Part shown: positions 1 to 10,739 of the stretch, in pieces
How the letters are laid out: each line of letters begins with the position of its first letter
Numbering within the stretch: the first letter of the stretch is position 1
Origin: Cladophialophora immunda
Lineage: Eukaryota; Ascomycota; Eurotiomycetes; Chaetothyriales; Herpotrichiellaceae
DNA length: 64,000 nt
Direction: 5' to 3'
NCBI RefSeq assembly: GCF_000835495.1
Contig: NW_015622548.1
Coordinates: 806,001-870,000, forward strand
Program-made: the position numbers and the translations under genes
Notes under the pieces: model-generated
Told to the model about the DNA's origin: nothing
Databases searched by the model: none
What the model saw: only the letters and a program-made list of their open reading frames with translations

Positions 1-904
1 GTCTCGATGAGCGGACAATTCATGGAAATTCTGTCGTGGTGATCGTTTGCCTTCGCCGTCTCGGAGTGCGGTCGCCTCGGGGCCCCAGAACGGTTTGCTT
101 TCGTCTCGAGCGTTGTTATGGCTCGGTCTGGTCCGTCTGCGCCAGCCCACCAGGAAGAATGCCAGCCCTGTCAAGGCCAGTGTGCCTCCGAGGCCGACGG
201 CGATCCCGATGCCAGCTTTCGCACCGGTGGAGAGACCAGTTGACGCCTGGGATGAGGAGTTTGAGGGGGAGGAGGCGGCGGTAGGCGATGCGAGCGCGCT
301 CGTGGAGCCTGATGATTTGGAGGCTGGTGTGGTCGTTGCGCTTCGGACGCCGTCGGTGCTGCTGCCGGGGACAGACGTCGTCGAGCTTGTCGCCGAGTTG
401 CTGCTGCTGCTCGTTGTCGAGGGCGTCATCGGCAACGTGGTAATGACAATTCCGGCCGCAATGCTGACGACCTGGGTCGAATCCGAGCAGTCACATCCCC
501 CGAACCCATAGCAGCAGTACTGGTTGAGGCCGCCGCAGGTGTCCACACCGTTCCCGGTCACTATTATTGGCTCTCTGTCAGCTCTCTCTCCACCCGAAAA
601 GGTGCTCGTTTGTGCCAAAAATCTGACCATTCAAACACTGTGCCATGCACACAGGACTGTTCCAGCTTGGATCCGTGCAGCCGTCGACGTAGTACGGCGT
701 GAGGCCTTTGTTCGGCTGCTCCGGACCGGGCTGGCAGAGGCCGTTGCTGTAACACATGTCGCCGGGGCTGCAGCATGCGCTGGACTCGGCGTTCGGGTCG
801 CATGCGACCAGGCTTGTATCTTGGTTGCCGATGCTGTTGTAGCACGTCGCCGCCAGCGTGGCGGGACTGGCCTCGAGAAGCAGCAGGAGGAATAGCATCG
901 ACAT
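1..904 (-). CDS. Secreted cysteine-rich, single-pass membrane protein (3' end outside window)
   Basis: Function is unknown; the architecture fits a fungal cell-surface or sensor-like protein. The chosen start is the ATG at 902-904 because it opens directly into a hydrophobic signal peptide (MSMLFLLLLLEAS, cleavage near ATLA-ATC). A cysteine-dense ectodomain follows (ACC, CYSNGLC and, after the intron, CGGLNQYCC and CDCSD). Then come a Ser/Thr-rich stalk, a transmembrane helix (IGIAVGLGGTLALTGLAFFL) and a basic stop-transfer WRRRTR. The cytoplasmic tail is open at base 1, so the protein is incomplete here. An intron of about 55 nt at roughly 573-627 is inferred because the cysteine-rich reading changes frame; donor GTCAGA is weak, so this junction is tentative. 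The order signal, Cys-rich head, Ser/Thr stalk, TM, basic tail recurs in Pezizomycotina. I see no named enzymatic domain. Confidence 0.7.
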
Positions 905-2398
905 GGCTGAACGAGTCTGGGGAGGGCGGGGGCGATAGGCTTGACTATGATGGTAGCAATGCCTATACTTGGGCATGAATAACAACGGTGGTACAAACTT
1001 GCGTGTTAATACTGAGTGATAACCATAGCTCTGCGGCTTGGATACACACTCAAACCCTCAGGCACGATCTCTTGTCAACTGCAAGCAACGACAAAGTTGA
1101 TGGAAGGTATCATAGTTGAACAGTGGAAACGCAGCGAGCGTCGGCGCATCCAGGGCTCGACATGGGCGTCTATGGTTGATGATACGGCAACGACCATCCC
1201 CAGACTGGCGCGAGCCGGGGGTGAACACACACTGGTGCCGTTCTTCATCCCTCACTCTTGTTCTAGAGCTGGCTCTCGGGACGGCAGTGGTGAATCAGGT
1301 TCGACGGAAGACCTAGACATGCCTGGGTTCTTGGGGGCGGTATGATAGTCAATGGCGATTCCGGGCTGCAGCCTCATCGTGCTCCCGGGCGCGTAGGCTA
1401 GGTTTCATGTCTCTTTAGGCAGCCTCGATGATTGGGAATAGCCATTCTTTAGCCCTTTGGAATCGATGCAGCTGGCTCATAGAAGCTTCGGCGCTGAACC
1501 ACGCATATTACAGCAACTCTCCAGTTCTTCACTCTCTAGTTCCACTCGCCCTTTCTTCTCTATCGAGAACAAGCAGCCGCAATGCTCAATTACATAGTTC
1601 TCAAAGGCGGACTTATGTACCGGGGTCCACACTCCGACAGTACCCCGGGTTGCGCAGAATGACCTGGTCCAGGTTCACTGCTCCGGCTGCGAAGGATGAG
1701 GCATTCCTGAAGCCACTCGTAGGCGGCGATGTAACACTTGTTGTCGAGCCATCGACGCACTAGTCGATGTACTCACCCAGCGTTTACTAGGACCACGTCC
1801 CAGCGACAGTCAATGTACGAGGTACACGGCTTTCCGTCGACATACGGTCATCCCCTACTAGTACGGCGAGTGACCCAAATGAGTGCCCCTCCCGAGCGGG
1901 CAGCACGCGCGGGACAGCTGGCCCCCAGCCTGGCATCAATGACCAAGTTAATTGACGGCACGGAGCTTTGCCTTCCGAAAACGCGAAACAGCTATAAAAC
2001 CGGAAGCCTAGGCGGGCTTGTACAGGCGCACGAGCTGTGCTCAGTTGACGCTCGGGCTTCCTTGGGATTATACACGCTTGGTTCAGTCATGGCTCAGGTC
2101 TAAGAAACGAAAACGGACTGTGGAGTGCTCAAGATAATAATAATTAAGCGGACTTGTCCTCCAAGACGGGGCTCGCCAAGACGATGAAGGATCTAAATCC
2201 CATATTCAGATCTCAGAACCTTTTGGTGGGTGAGTTATCTCTACAAGAGACACATATAGTAGGGACTATTATTTGGGCTGCTGATATGAGAGGGTTTATG
2301 TCCCTGAGGCAATAACACTCTACGAGAGCATTGCTTGCATTTCTTTGGATGAACGACGATGGTTCGAGGTCGCAATACTTTTGACCTCCAAATAAGCT
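905..2398. other. Intergenic, no gene recognised
   Basis: About 1.5 kb without a supportable gene. Short open frames exist on both strands, the longest about 121 codons at 1738-2103, but none resembles a known family or shows intron and codon structure. On the minus strand around 1630-1760 a short run reads RRWLDNKCYIAAYEWLQE, which could be relic coding sequence but is too short to assign. The last few hundred bases presumably hold the promoter of the HET gene starting at 2399. Confidence 0.5.
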
Positions 2399-4186
2399 TT
2401 GGGGATGAAGAATATGCTCGCTCGGCACGGCGACGGGTCGATCCCCGCCGTTGACGACAGACTCTGTGCACGTTGCAGGGAAATCGACTTCGGACTATTC
2501 TTCTCTATACCGTCAGATACTCTCGATGACAAGGGTTTAACAGTTTTGGATTTGGGGCCCATTCCGCCACCATCGGAGAAGCCAGCATGCGAGCTCTGCA
2601 ACTTGTTTGTGTCCATGATCCACTCTTCCCGACGACGAGTGTACCCGGACTTCGAGCAGGAAACTCCAGTGTGGCATCTACGAGTCTTCAGCTGTTTTGG
2701 TCAGCTAGTCATACCGTACACGCAAGAATGGAGAACAAAGAGGCTGCCGGTGGTATGCAGCACTGTCGCGGGAACCTCAACGAAGCCACTTTTGGACGAT
2801 GAGACGGGATGGTATTCGCCCAGTCTCGTTCCGTCTCGTCCTGACTGCCCAAAAACACAAGCCTCGGAGGAGTTTCATTTTCACGCTCGAAGTATTCAAC
2901 CCGATCAAGTCAACTTTGAGCTTCTCAAGTCTTTGATCAAGCAGTGCGAGGAAACCCACCCGATTTGCACATCTGCCTATGGTGGGCCTGCAGTCAAGTC
3001 ACGTCCACGATGGCTGATTCACTGCAAAAGCCGGACGGTCGTGGAGAATGGCGATAGGAGCACTCGATACGCGGCATTGAGTTATGTATGGGGTACTAAA
3101 ATCCAAGCCCAATTGTCGACTATCACCAAGCCGACGATGCAACTGGACGACGACTTGCCACAAACCATCGAGGATGCTCTTACAGCTGTGCTAAATCTTG
3201 GTCTTGAATACCTTTGGGTTGACAGTTGCTGCATCAAACAAAATTCCATTGAAGACGTCAAGACCGAAATTGGCAGCATGGCCGGGATATTTTCGGGCGC
3301 GACCGTCACACTGGTTTCCCTTGGGACAGACGCTGCGACGGGATTGCCAGGAATTTACTCTGCAAGGCCTGAACAAATGACAGTAAGAGCGGCAGGCTGC
3401 CTGGTGAGTCCAATACTCCCAGATCTCAGCACGTATATCCGAGACTCGAAATGGAGAACTCGGGGCTGGACCTATCAGGAACACTTCCTCTCGACATGCT
3501 GCCTTTTCTTTACTTCGACTGAAGTCTTTCACCTTTGTTCCCAAGGTATCACGACCGAGAGCTTGTGCCGGCCTAATCCCAGTATCATCCCAGCCGCGGG
3601 GAATATGTTGGGACATGGTCTGCGGAGCAGCGTCTTGACTACACAATGGTCTTCTCCAATCGTCGAGCCAGGGGTAGTCTTTGACCCTGACTTCATGCTC
3701 CAGCTCAAAGACTACTCGAGCCGACAGTTGACATTCGAGGGGGACGCAATTGATGCATTCCGAGGGGTCCTCAGCACGTTGGATAAGCCCAGTTATTATG
3801 GCATTCCGGTCTGGGACTCCAACAAGCTTGTCCCCCGGCGGGTTGAGATTGGGTTTCTGTACGGATTGTTGTGGTATGTCAATCCTCCACCAGGATCTCC
3901 CCTCCCGGAACGTAAGCGCGAGGCATTTCCATCCTGGTCATGGGCCTCGACGCCATGTCGCATCGGATACTTGTCTTCGCAAATGATGTTTGATGCGACG
4001 ATCCTGGACTTCGCTGCCCCCGTGAGCGTTGAGGATCAAAATGGACACCTCGCGGAGATAGAAACAGTGTTGGCAGATTCAAGCCCTGAGCCTCCCACCA
4101 CACCTCAAACACACCGGACCGTAACAGAACGTTCTCGGTACTTGGTTTTCAAGAGCTACACCACAACATGGCGTCGCATATCGTAG
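2399..4186 (+). CDS. HET-domain protein (heterokaryon incompatibility family), frameshifted near its 3' end
   Basis: HET domains trigger cell death when incompatible hyphae fuse. The 595-residue frame starts at 2399. It has a short Cys-containing N-terminal module (LCARCREIDFGLFF, CELCNLF) typical of this subfamily. The complete HET core follows: YAALSYVWG, LPQTIEDALTAVLNLG, YLWVDSCCIKQ, MAGIFSGATVTLVSLG and RGWTYQEHFLSTCCLFF. A less conserved C-terminal half contains FPSWSWAS. The frame stops at 4184-4186, but the +1 frame continues directly with HGVAYRRGFLESF and ends in MQWKTIRLG at 4269-4271, the usual style of HET C-termini. A single-base indel near 4160 is therefore likely. The core is intact, so the truncated product might still act. 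It shares its N-terminal pattern with the HET pseudogene at 56.3-58.5 kb, suggesting paralogy. Confidence 0.85.
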   Translation: MGMKNMLARHGDGSIPAVDDRLCARCREIDFGLFFSIPSDTLDDKGLTVLDLGPIPPPSEKPACELCNLFVSMIHSSRRRVYPDFEQETPVWHLRVFSCFGQLVIPYTQEWRTKRLPVVCSTVAGTSTKPLLDDETGWYSPSLVPSRPDCPKTQASEEFHFHARSIQPDQVNFELLKSLIKQCEETHPICTSAYGGPAVKSRPRWLIHCKSRTVVENGDRSTRYAALSYVWGTKIQAQLSTITKPTMQLDDDLPQTIEDALTAVLNLGLEYLWVDSCCIKQNSIEDVKTEIGSMAGIFSGATVTLVSLGTDAATGLPGIYSARPEQMTVRAAGCLVSPILPDLSTYIRDSKWRTRGWTYQEHFLSTCCLFFTSTEVFHLCSQGITTESLCRPNPSIIPAAGNMLGHGLRSSVLTTQWSSPIVEPGVVFDPDFMLQLKDYSSRQLTFEGDAIDAFRGVLSTLDKPSYYGIPVWDSNKLVPRRVEIGFLYGLLWYVNPPPGSPLPERKREAFPSWSWASTPCRIGYLSSQMMFDATILDFAAPVSVEDQNGHLAEIETVLADSSPEPPTTPQTHRTVTERSRYLVFKSYTTTWRRIS

Positions 4187-5278
4187 AGGCTTCCTTGAGT
4201 CGTTCCACCAGGAGAAATGGTTCGAGAAGTTTGCTTCGAGCATGCAGTGGAAGACTATTCGTTTAGGATGAGCCCATCCATTGTGTAGTCACCGACCTGT
4301 TCGTTATTGTAGCTTACTCGACCAGACTGCTTCGGAGCCGCGTAGCTTAACACAAGATATGTGGCAAAGCCCTCGAGTTTTGCTGAGGAACGATGCTAGA
4401 GTTGGATGTCCTGTAGCAAGTCGTCTAGTTTCCATACTCGGCCCAATTCCTCTGTTAGGACGCAATGAAACGAGCAAGGCATACTCCAGTTCTTGGCAGG
4501 CAGGGAGGCTCTGGAGGAGCCTACCTAGGCAGTAAAGCAGGTAAGCACCACCGATGAGTTGGCTACTGCTCTAGGGGGCCAAAGGTAACCATTCTAAGGC
4601 TAAGCTTCCCCCGCTTCTCCTCCGCGGCCTGTGAGGCGTTGTTTCCGCTAAGCTCAACATTCGGCTCCCCCAGGTGCACCTTTTTGATGCACGCATTTCT
4701 CGCCTCTCTTCACTAATCCCTATCCAAAGGTCTGTCTCTCGACATGGACAGCCGGCGATGCTGCAGACGCCGGCCTCTTATTGGCCCAGCTTCGCTACCT
4801 CGCTGTGGGCTAGTCTGAGAAAGAGGCAAGCCCGCAAGACCAACGATGCGCCCTCGGACTCGGCTTCGTGTTGCCCTTTGGTACTCTGCATGGAACTTTG
4901 GCGACCGTTGTTGGCGCCTTGGTGCCTGAGCTGCCCTACAGCCTGACCTGAGATTCTTTCCTTGTATGCTCTGTTCAAGCTCATTGAAAACTTCCAGCTG
5001 AGCGTACCGAGAACATTGTTGTCTCCAAACCTCGTAAACTGGCTACGTGAGTTTCGGACATACGAAAGCACGCCTTTCCAACCACCGCGAGACTTCTTCG
5101 AACCTCGTGTCCCAACACCTGACTGAAATTACAAGGCGTCGGCTCTGTTTGCATCTCAGTCGGACGGGCTGAGTTCGCAAGACTCATCCCACAAGCAAGC
5201 ATTCTCTTGGAATGCCTACTCTGTTATCCTCGCCGCCAAACTCTAGTCTCTCCATCCGTCGAGAATCACATTCCAACG
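4187..5278. other. Intergenic; HET gene tail relic at 4187-4271, then no gene
   Basis: The first 85 bases appear to be the out-of-frame C-terminal codons of the upstream HET gene. The remaining roughly 1 kb holds only short open frames with no family resemblance. It presumably includes the promoter and 5' leader of the NLR gene starting at 5279. Confidence 0.5.
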
Positions 5279-8200
5279 ATGCGCCTACTCGAAATTGGTG
5301 ACCGTGGTGAGCTCAGCCTTACCGACGACCTGGCCGCAGACATTCCACCCTACGCAATTCTTTCACACACATGGGGACCGGATAAGGAGGAGGTGACTGC
5401 CAAGGATCTAATAGACGGGCTCGGCGCCGGTAAGGAGGGATACAACAAGATTCAGTTCTGTGCGGACCGAGCGCGAAAGGATGGCCTGCGACATTTCTGG
5501 ATCGATACATGCTGTATTGATAAGACGAATCTGGTCGAACTCTCAGAAGCTATCGTGTCAATGTTTCGATGGTACACTGAGGCACAAAAGTGCTACGTGT
5601 TCCTATCCGATGTTTCGGCCTGTAAACGCGACCACACAGGAGATACTACTCAAATCTGGGAATCAGCGTTCCGGAAGAGCAGGTGGTTTACTCGGGGCTG
5701 GACGCTGCAAGAACTTCTTGCTCCGGAACAAGTCGAGTTCTATTCTCGGGAAGGAGTGCCGCTGGGCAACAAAGACACACTTGGGCAGGTCGTCTCCGAA
5801 ATGACACGAATCCCAGAAATAGCTCTCCGTGGGAAGCCCTTAAAAGACTTTACTCATGAGGAGCGGATGCGATGGGCATCCGGACGCGAGACTAAAAGGA
5901 CCGAAGATAGGGCATACTGTCTTCTGGGGATTTTTGATGTGTCCATGCCTCCTATTTACGGCGAAGGAGACAAAGCTTTTGACCGGCTGAAGGACGAAAT
6001 CGCGAAAGCCTATCGGAGGCAACTGGAGGGCATTGGGCAAGGTCCTGTTCCTTCAAATTCCAGTAACCTTGTTGTACGCAGTCTTCGATCAACTTCGAAT
6101 TCTATTGTAGAACCAACATTGCTCGACCGTCGAAAGATGATTCTGGCTTCCCTCGGCTTTGATCAAATGGACTCCCGCCGGTCTACTATCAAACCCGCAT
6201 ACTCCACAACCTGCCAATGGCTGTTGAAGCACTCTGCTTACCGGGACTGGAATGATCCAGAGCAAATACACCACCACCGTGGGTTTTTATGGATCAATGG
6301 GAAGCCGGGCGCCGGCAAATCCACGTTGGTGAAATTCGCTCTGGCCCGTGCTGCCAAGGCAAGACCTGAGAGTGAGATTCTCCTCTCCTTCTTCTTCAAC
6401 GCCAGAGGGGACGAGCTGGAGTATTCGACAGTTGGCATGTACCGAGCTCTGCTGTTTCAGCTCCTCACAGCAACGGCGGACTTGCAGGAACTGTTGGACG
6501 ATTTAGATGATATGGAAGATCGAGGCGACTCTTCGGTCTGGACCACAGAAAGGCTGTGTGGGCTTCTGTCTGCAGCTGTCACAAGGCTCGGCCACCGACG
6601 GCTAAAGTGCTTCATTGATGCCCTCGATGAGTGTGACGAGCAGCAAATTCAAGATATGGTTTTCTTTTTTGAAGAGCTAGGACAAACTGCACTCGACCAT
6701 GGAACGCAGCTCTACGTTTGCTTCGTAAGTCGCCATTATCCGACGATCGACATTCGGAATGGTGGGCAACTGACATTGGAATACGAAGACGGTCATGCCG
6801 AGGACCTTGGAAAGTATATCCAAAGCCATCTCCGAGCTGGAAAGGGCAAAGTCATTGAGGAAGTCAGAACCCAGATACGCGAAAAGGCAAATGGTGTCTT
6901 CCTGTGGGCGGTTTTAGTCATTCCGATGCTTAACGAAGAATTCAAGCGCGGCCGCATATTTGCAGTCAAGAAAAAACTCCAGGAGATACCTGCGGAGCTT
7001 AGCAAACTCTTCAAAGACATCTTGAGGAAGGATTGTGCTAATATGGACGATTTGTTGCTCTGTCTCCAATGGATACTGTTTGCACATCGGCCGCTACGGC
7101 GAGAAGAATTCTACTTTGCCATGTTGGCCGGCCTCGATCCTGGATCTGAGTTTATGACTGCCTGGAACCCTGAGGAGATTACCACAGACTACATGAACCG
7201 CTTTGTGTTGAATTCTTCGAAGGGACTTGCTGAACTTACCAAATCGAAAATGCCGACCGTGCAGTTCATTCACGAATCAGTACGAGACTTTCTCCTCAAA
7301 GACAACGGTCTGTCTGAGTTGTGGCCGGATTTCGGTAATGGAACCAACTTCGAGGGAGAAAGCCAACAGCGCCTAACGGGTTGCTGTCTGAACTATATCA
7401 ACATCGACATTACTAGCCGCCTTGGTAATCTGGACTCGCTTCCGAAAGCAGCTACCAAAGAAGCAGCATACCTGCGCGAATCTGCGGCCGAAACTTTCCC
7501 TTTCCTGGAGTACGCCGTGCAAAATGTCCTATGGCACGCCGATAAGGCGCAAGCCAACGGGGTGGACCAGCGTTATTTCCTGAGCACGTTCCAGCTTGCC
7601 GAATGGGTTTGCATTGACAACCTGTTCGAAAGACACGAAGTACGCCGACACACTCCGAGCGTGGCATTCCTATATATATTGGCGGAGAACAACTTGTCAA
7701 GTCTGATTGGAATTCACTCGTCTAAGTCGTCGTGTTTCGATATAGAAGACGAACGCTACGGACTACCAATTCTCGCCGCCCTAGCTACTGGAAGCGATGA
7801 AGCGGTGCGTACATTACTGGGAGTTGACGCAGGTACCCAGCCCACAATGTCTCCGTTTCCTAACCTGTACGAACAATATTGTCGTCCTGGAAACAAACGA
7901 ATCAATGTCCCACGCACCTTCGCTTTCTCACGAAAGAAAGGCCTCCTCCGTGCCATAGCAGAGCATGGCGATGATTTACTTCTTGAATTCCTCTGTTCTT
8001 CGACGAAGGTCAACATCGAGTGGACCGACAACGTTAGTCGGGCGTTAATTTCAGCGGCGAAGAGAGGGCTCAAAGCGCTGACGAGACTACTACTCGAGAA
8101 GGGCGCTGATAAAGAGTCTAAGGATAATGGGGGTCAGACACCACTATCGTTGGCGGCGAGGCAAGGGCACAAGGAGGTAGTAAGACTACTTCTTGAGACG

Positions 8201-8946
8201 GGCGCTGAGCGAGAGTCTAAGAATAATGGGGGTTGGACACCACTATTGTTAGCGGCGAGGCAAGGGCACGAGGAGGTAGTAAGACTACTTCTCGAGACGG
8301 GCGCTNNNNNNNNNNNNNNNNNNNNNNNNNNNNNNNNNNNNNNNNNNNNNNNNNNNNNNNNNNNNNNNNNNNNNNNNNNNNNNNNNNNNNNNNNNNNNNN
8401 NNNNNGGGCGCTGATAAAGAGTCTAAGGATAATGGGGGTCAGACACCACTATCGTTGGCGGCGAGGCAAGGGCACAAGGAGGTAGTAAGACTACTTCTTG
8501 AGACGGGCGCTGAGCGAGAGTCTAAGAATAATGGGGGTTGGACACCACTATTGTTAGCGGCGAGGCAAGGGCACGAGGAGGTAGTAAGACTACTTCTCGA
8601 GACGGGCGCTAAGCGAGAGTCTAAGGAAAATGGCGGTCAGACACCTCTATCGTGGGCGGCGGAGAAAGGGCACGAGGAGGTAGTAAGACTACTTCTCGAG
8701 ACGGGCGCTGATCTGGAGTCTAAGGATAATAGGGGTCGGACACCTCTATCGTGGGCGGCGAGTCGAGAGCAGGAGGGGGTAGTGAGACTACTTCTCGAGA
8801 CGGGTGCTGATCATGAGTGTACGGATGATGAGGGTCTCACGCCGCTGTCGCGGGCAGCTAGGAACGGGCACGAGACAGTGGTCAAGCTGCTCCGTTCTCA
8901 CCAGGAAAAGGTCGACAGCTTCTTGGGGATCGCCCACATGGATTGA
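5279..8946 (+). CDS. HET-NACHT-ankyrin NLR-like protein, interrupted by an assembly gap
   Basis: A fungal NOD-like receptor of the HET-E/HET-R type with ankyrin instead of WD40 repeats; such proteins couple non-self recognition to cell death. The ATG at 5279 is chosen because homologues begin MRLLEI; an in-frame ATG at 5207 only adds 24 unrelated residues. The HET domain has YAILSHTWG at about residues 25-33, then FWIDTCCID and RGWTLQELLAP. The NACHT P-loop GKPGAGKST is at residues 341-349 with Walker B FIDALDECDE. A helical region follows, then ankyrin units ending at the TGA at 8944-8946. Bases 8306-8405 are N and the reading frame changes across them. If the identical 205-bp flanks are one overlap, the gene is a single 1120-aa frame. 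The number of ankyrin units is therefore uncertain. No introns are needed. Confidence 0.9.
8101..8919 (+). repeat. Near-identical 99-bp ankyrin-repeat array
   Basis: Units of 33 codons (GAxxESKxNGGxTPLxxAA..., ending in RLLLET) follow one another with very few differences, including at synonymous positions. After collapsing the duplicated flanks, about five units are visible: first unit from about 8101, second from about 8203, then three more after 8610, with the last (GADHECTDDEGLTPLS) more diverged. High nucleotide identity between units points to recent expansion or gene conversion, as known for repeat regions of fungal incompatibility NLRs. Confidence 0.9.
8306..8405. other. Assembly gap (100 N)
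   Basis: Exactly 100 unknown bases, the usual placeholder for a gap of unknown size. It is flanked on the left (8101-8305) and right (8406-8610) by the same 205-bp sequence, so the two contig ends probably overlap rather than enclosing missing DNA, or a repeat was collapsed or expanded by the assembler. Confidence 0.97.
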
Positions 8947-9304
8947 GAATTCGGTGAGTCTACAACAGAATCCTAGACCTCTTCCTGACACTTCCTTTGT
9001 GCGAGGGCGAGACGTATAGCACATCACAGACAGAAAACACGGGACAGACCTGCTGCAACAACTGCTCCTCCATTCATTGCAACGTTCCTTTTCTGCAATC
9101 CCTAATGCTTGTGGAGAAGGTGTGAAGCAGGGACCCTGGTGAAGTCGGCAGAGAGATGTTGAGCGTGCGTAAAGGGAGCATATATATATTATATGCCCCG
9201 AACTGTGTTTCGTCCAATAAGGACAATGTGAGTCCGTGGAGCAGGGGCTCCATCAAACTATAGTTACTGCATTTGCCTGTCAATCTACTTTTGCTCAACC
9301 ATGA
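8947..9304. other. Intergenic, AT-rich stretch
   Basis: Spacer between the NLR gene and the transporter pseudogene. It contains a short (TA)n run around 9180-9196. No gene or RNA was recognised. Confidence 0.5.
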
Positions 9305-10110
9305 ATGGAAGGAAGCTGTCGGTATCATTCAAGAAATGACAAGACGCTCACCATGTCGCCAGAGTATGACGGAAGCTTGATGGCCTCGATCAACGAAATG
9401 AAGAGTTACATTGACTACCGCCATCTTCCTCCGGAAGGCAATAGCGGCACCGGCATCGTCTTTGCAATCATCTGTGTCGGCCGGATGGCAGCAGCTCCCT
9501 TCATCTGGTTCTCGGGCTGGAAGGGAAGACGAGCTGCCATTTTTGTCGGCTGTGTTGGTACTTGGGTTGGCGCGATTGTGATGGCTACCTCTCCGACGTT
9601 AGGCGGCTTCATTGCAGGTCACTTTGTACTCGCTTCTTCGGGCCTATTGCCTCCAGTTCGGCTCCTCTATACCTCATGAAGATTGCTTCTCCCCAATCCC
9701 GAGGAACGATAGCTGAAATGTACAACACGTTGTCCTATCTGGCAAGTATTTCGATTCCTGGTGGACCTTTACCTGCTGACTTTTACCTGCTGACTTTTCA
9801 CCAGGCGATCAATCCTCGCAACCGTGACCACCTATACCTCGAACCTCCACCTGACAGACAATGGATGGTGTTATCTCTTGGCGGCTATCTCTCTGGCTGC
9901 AGATGGTTTTTCTCGGCATCGTTTGCCTAGGCATCAGGTTCTGTCCTGAATCCATAAGGTGGTGAGTGAACCTGGGTAGCCTCCGTGGCCGTGCTCGAAG
10001 TTAACACATTGAAGGCTAGTTGACAAGGATCGTATTGACGAAGCCCGCGAGATCATCATTGGCCTCCAGATTGAAGAAATGGCAGAGAGTGTCTAACAAA
10101 AGTGCCCCTT
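9305..10110 (+). pseudogene. MFS sugar transporter, decayed 5' portion
   Basis: Hexose/lactose-permease-type MFS signatures are readable but scattered over different frames: MSPEYDGSLMASINEM, FSGWKGRRAAIFVG, PLYLMKIASPQSRGT, then LWLQMVFLGIVCLG, FCPESIRW and LVDKDRIDEARE. Frameshifts are needed near 9636 and near 9850. A plausible intron (donor GTGAGT near 9962, acceptor just before GCTAGTTGAC at about 10015) joins RW to LVDK in frame, and another intron before about 9804 has a GC rather than GT donor. Homology ends after EEMAESV, so the C-terminal half of the transporter is missing. Intact family members have 12 membrane helices and about 500 residues. This is a relic; it may once have served the nearby cluster, which is inference only. 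Confidence 0.8.
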
Positions 10111-10739
10111 CGTACCTGGAGCGCCATCAGGCTGTGTTGGCAAAGGTATCAATGAATCGAGGCGCGGTCGGGCACTTTTGCACATTAAATACGAAGCCAT
10201 ATTCAGCTACGCGCCCAAACTTGGTGCAGCCAAAGATCTGCGGTTGCTCCCGCTGCGCGTGCGAAGGACCTTTGGAAAGGCTCGCGCCTAAACCCTCAAA
10301 GTTGAGGCTGCCTGCTTGTAGCATCTCATTTACTGTGCAACTTTTCATCTCCCAGATAAATAAAGGCCTACAATTGTGTGGCTCCAGATTGTGTTGAAAG
10401 CATACTCATCTCCCGATAAGATTATTGTCAAAACACTACAAATGAAGCTTCGCAGCGACACAGACTAATATATCTACTGTGTTACCCTTGCTTCAACGAA
10501 CCAGGATCACTAAGCCTCCGCTTGAGTCTAATCCCGAAACTACCGACAAATTCTCGAAAATTGGCCAGAAAAGTAGGTGTCGCACGAACCATCACGGTTT
10601 ATGCAATCGTTGTACCAAGATTGAGAATACTCATCGCCAAGTATCGAGATACCCGCTCCTCACGGTTCTGGCTCCCTGGGATGAGGAAAAGTGGAAATAG
10701 CGCTGCGAAGATCGCAAAGAAAGCTATACTTGTACCGGT
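10111..10739. other. No recognisable gene; possible relic DNA
   Basis: Lies between two pseudogenes. Short open frames show no family resemblance. The stretch may be the lost 3' part of the transporter or the mutated 5' part of the following HET pseudogene. Confidence 0.4.

Noticed and set aside
1738..2103. 121-codon plus-strand open frame upstream of the first HET gene
   Set aside because: No motif, signal peptide or splice-supported extension; length is within chance for this composition.
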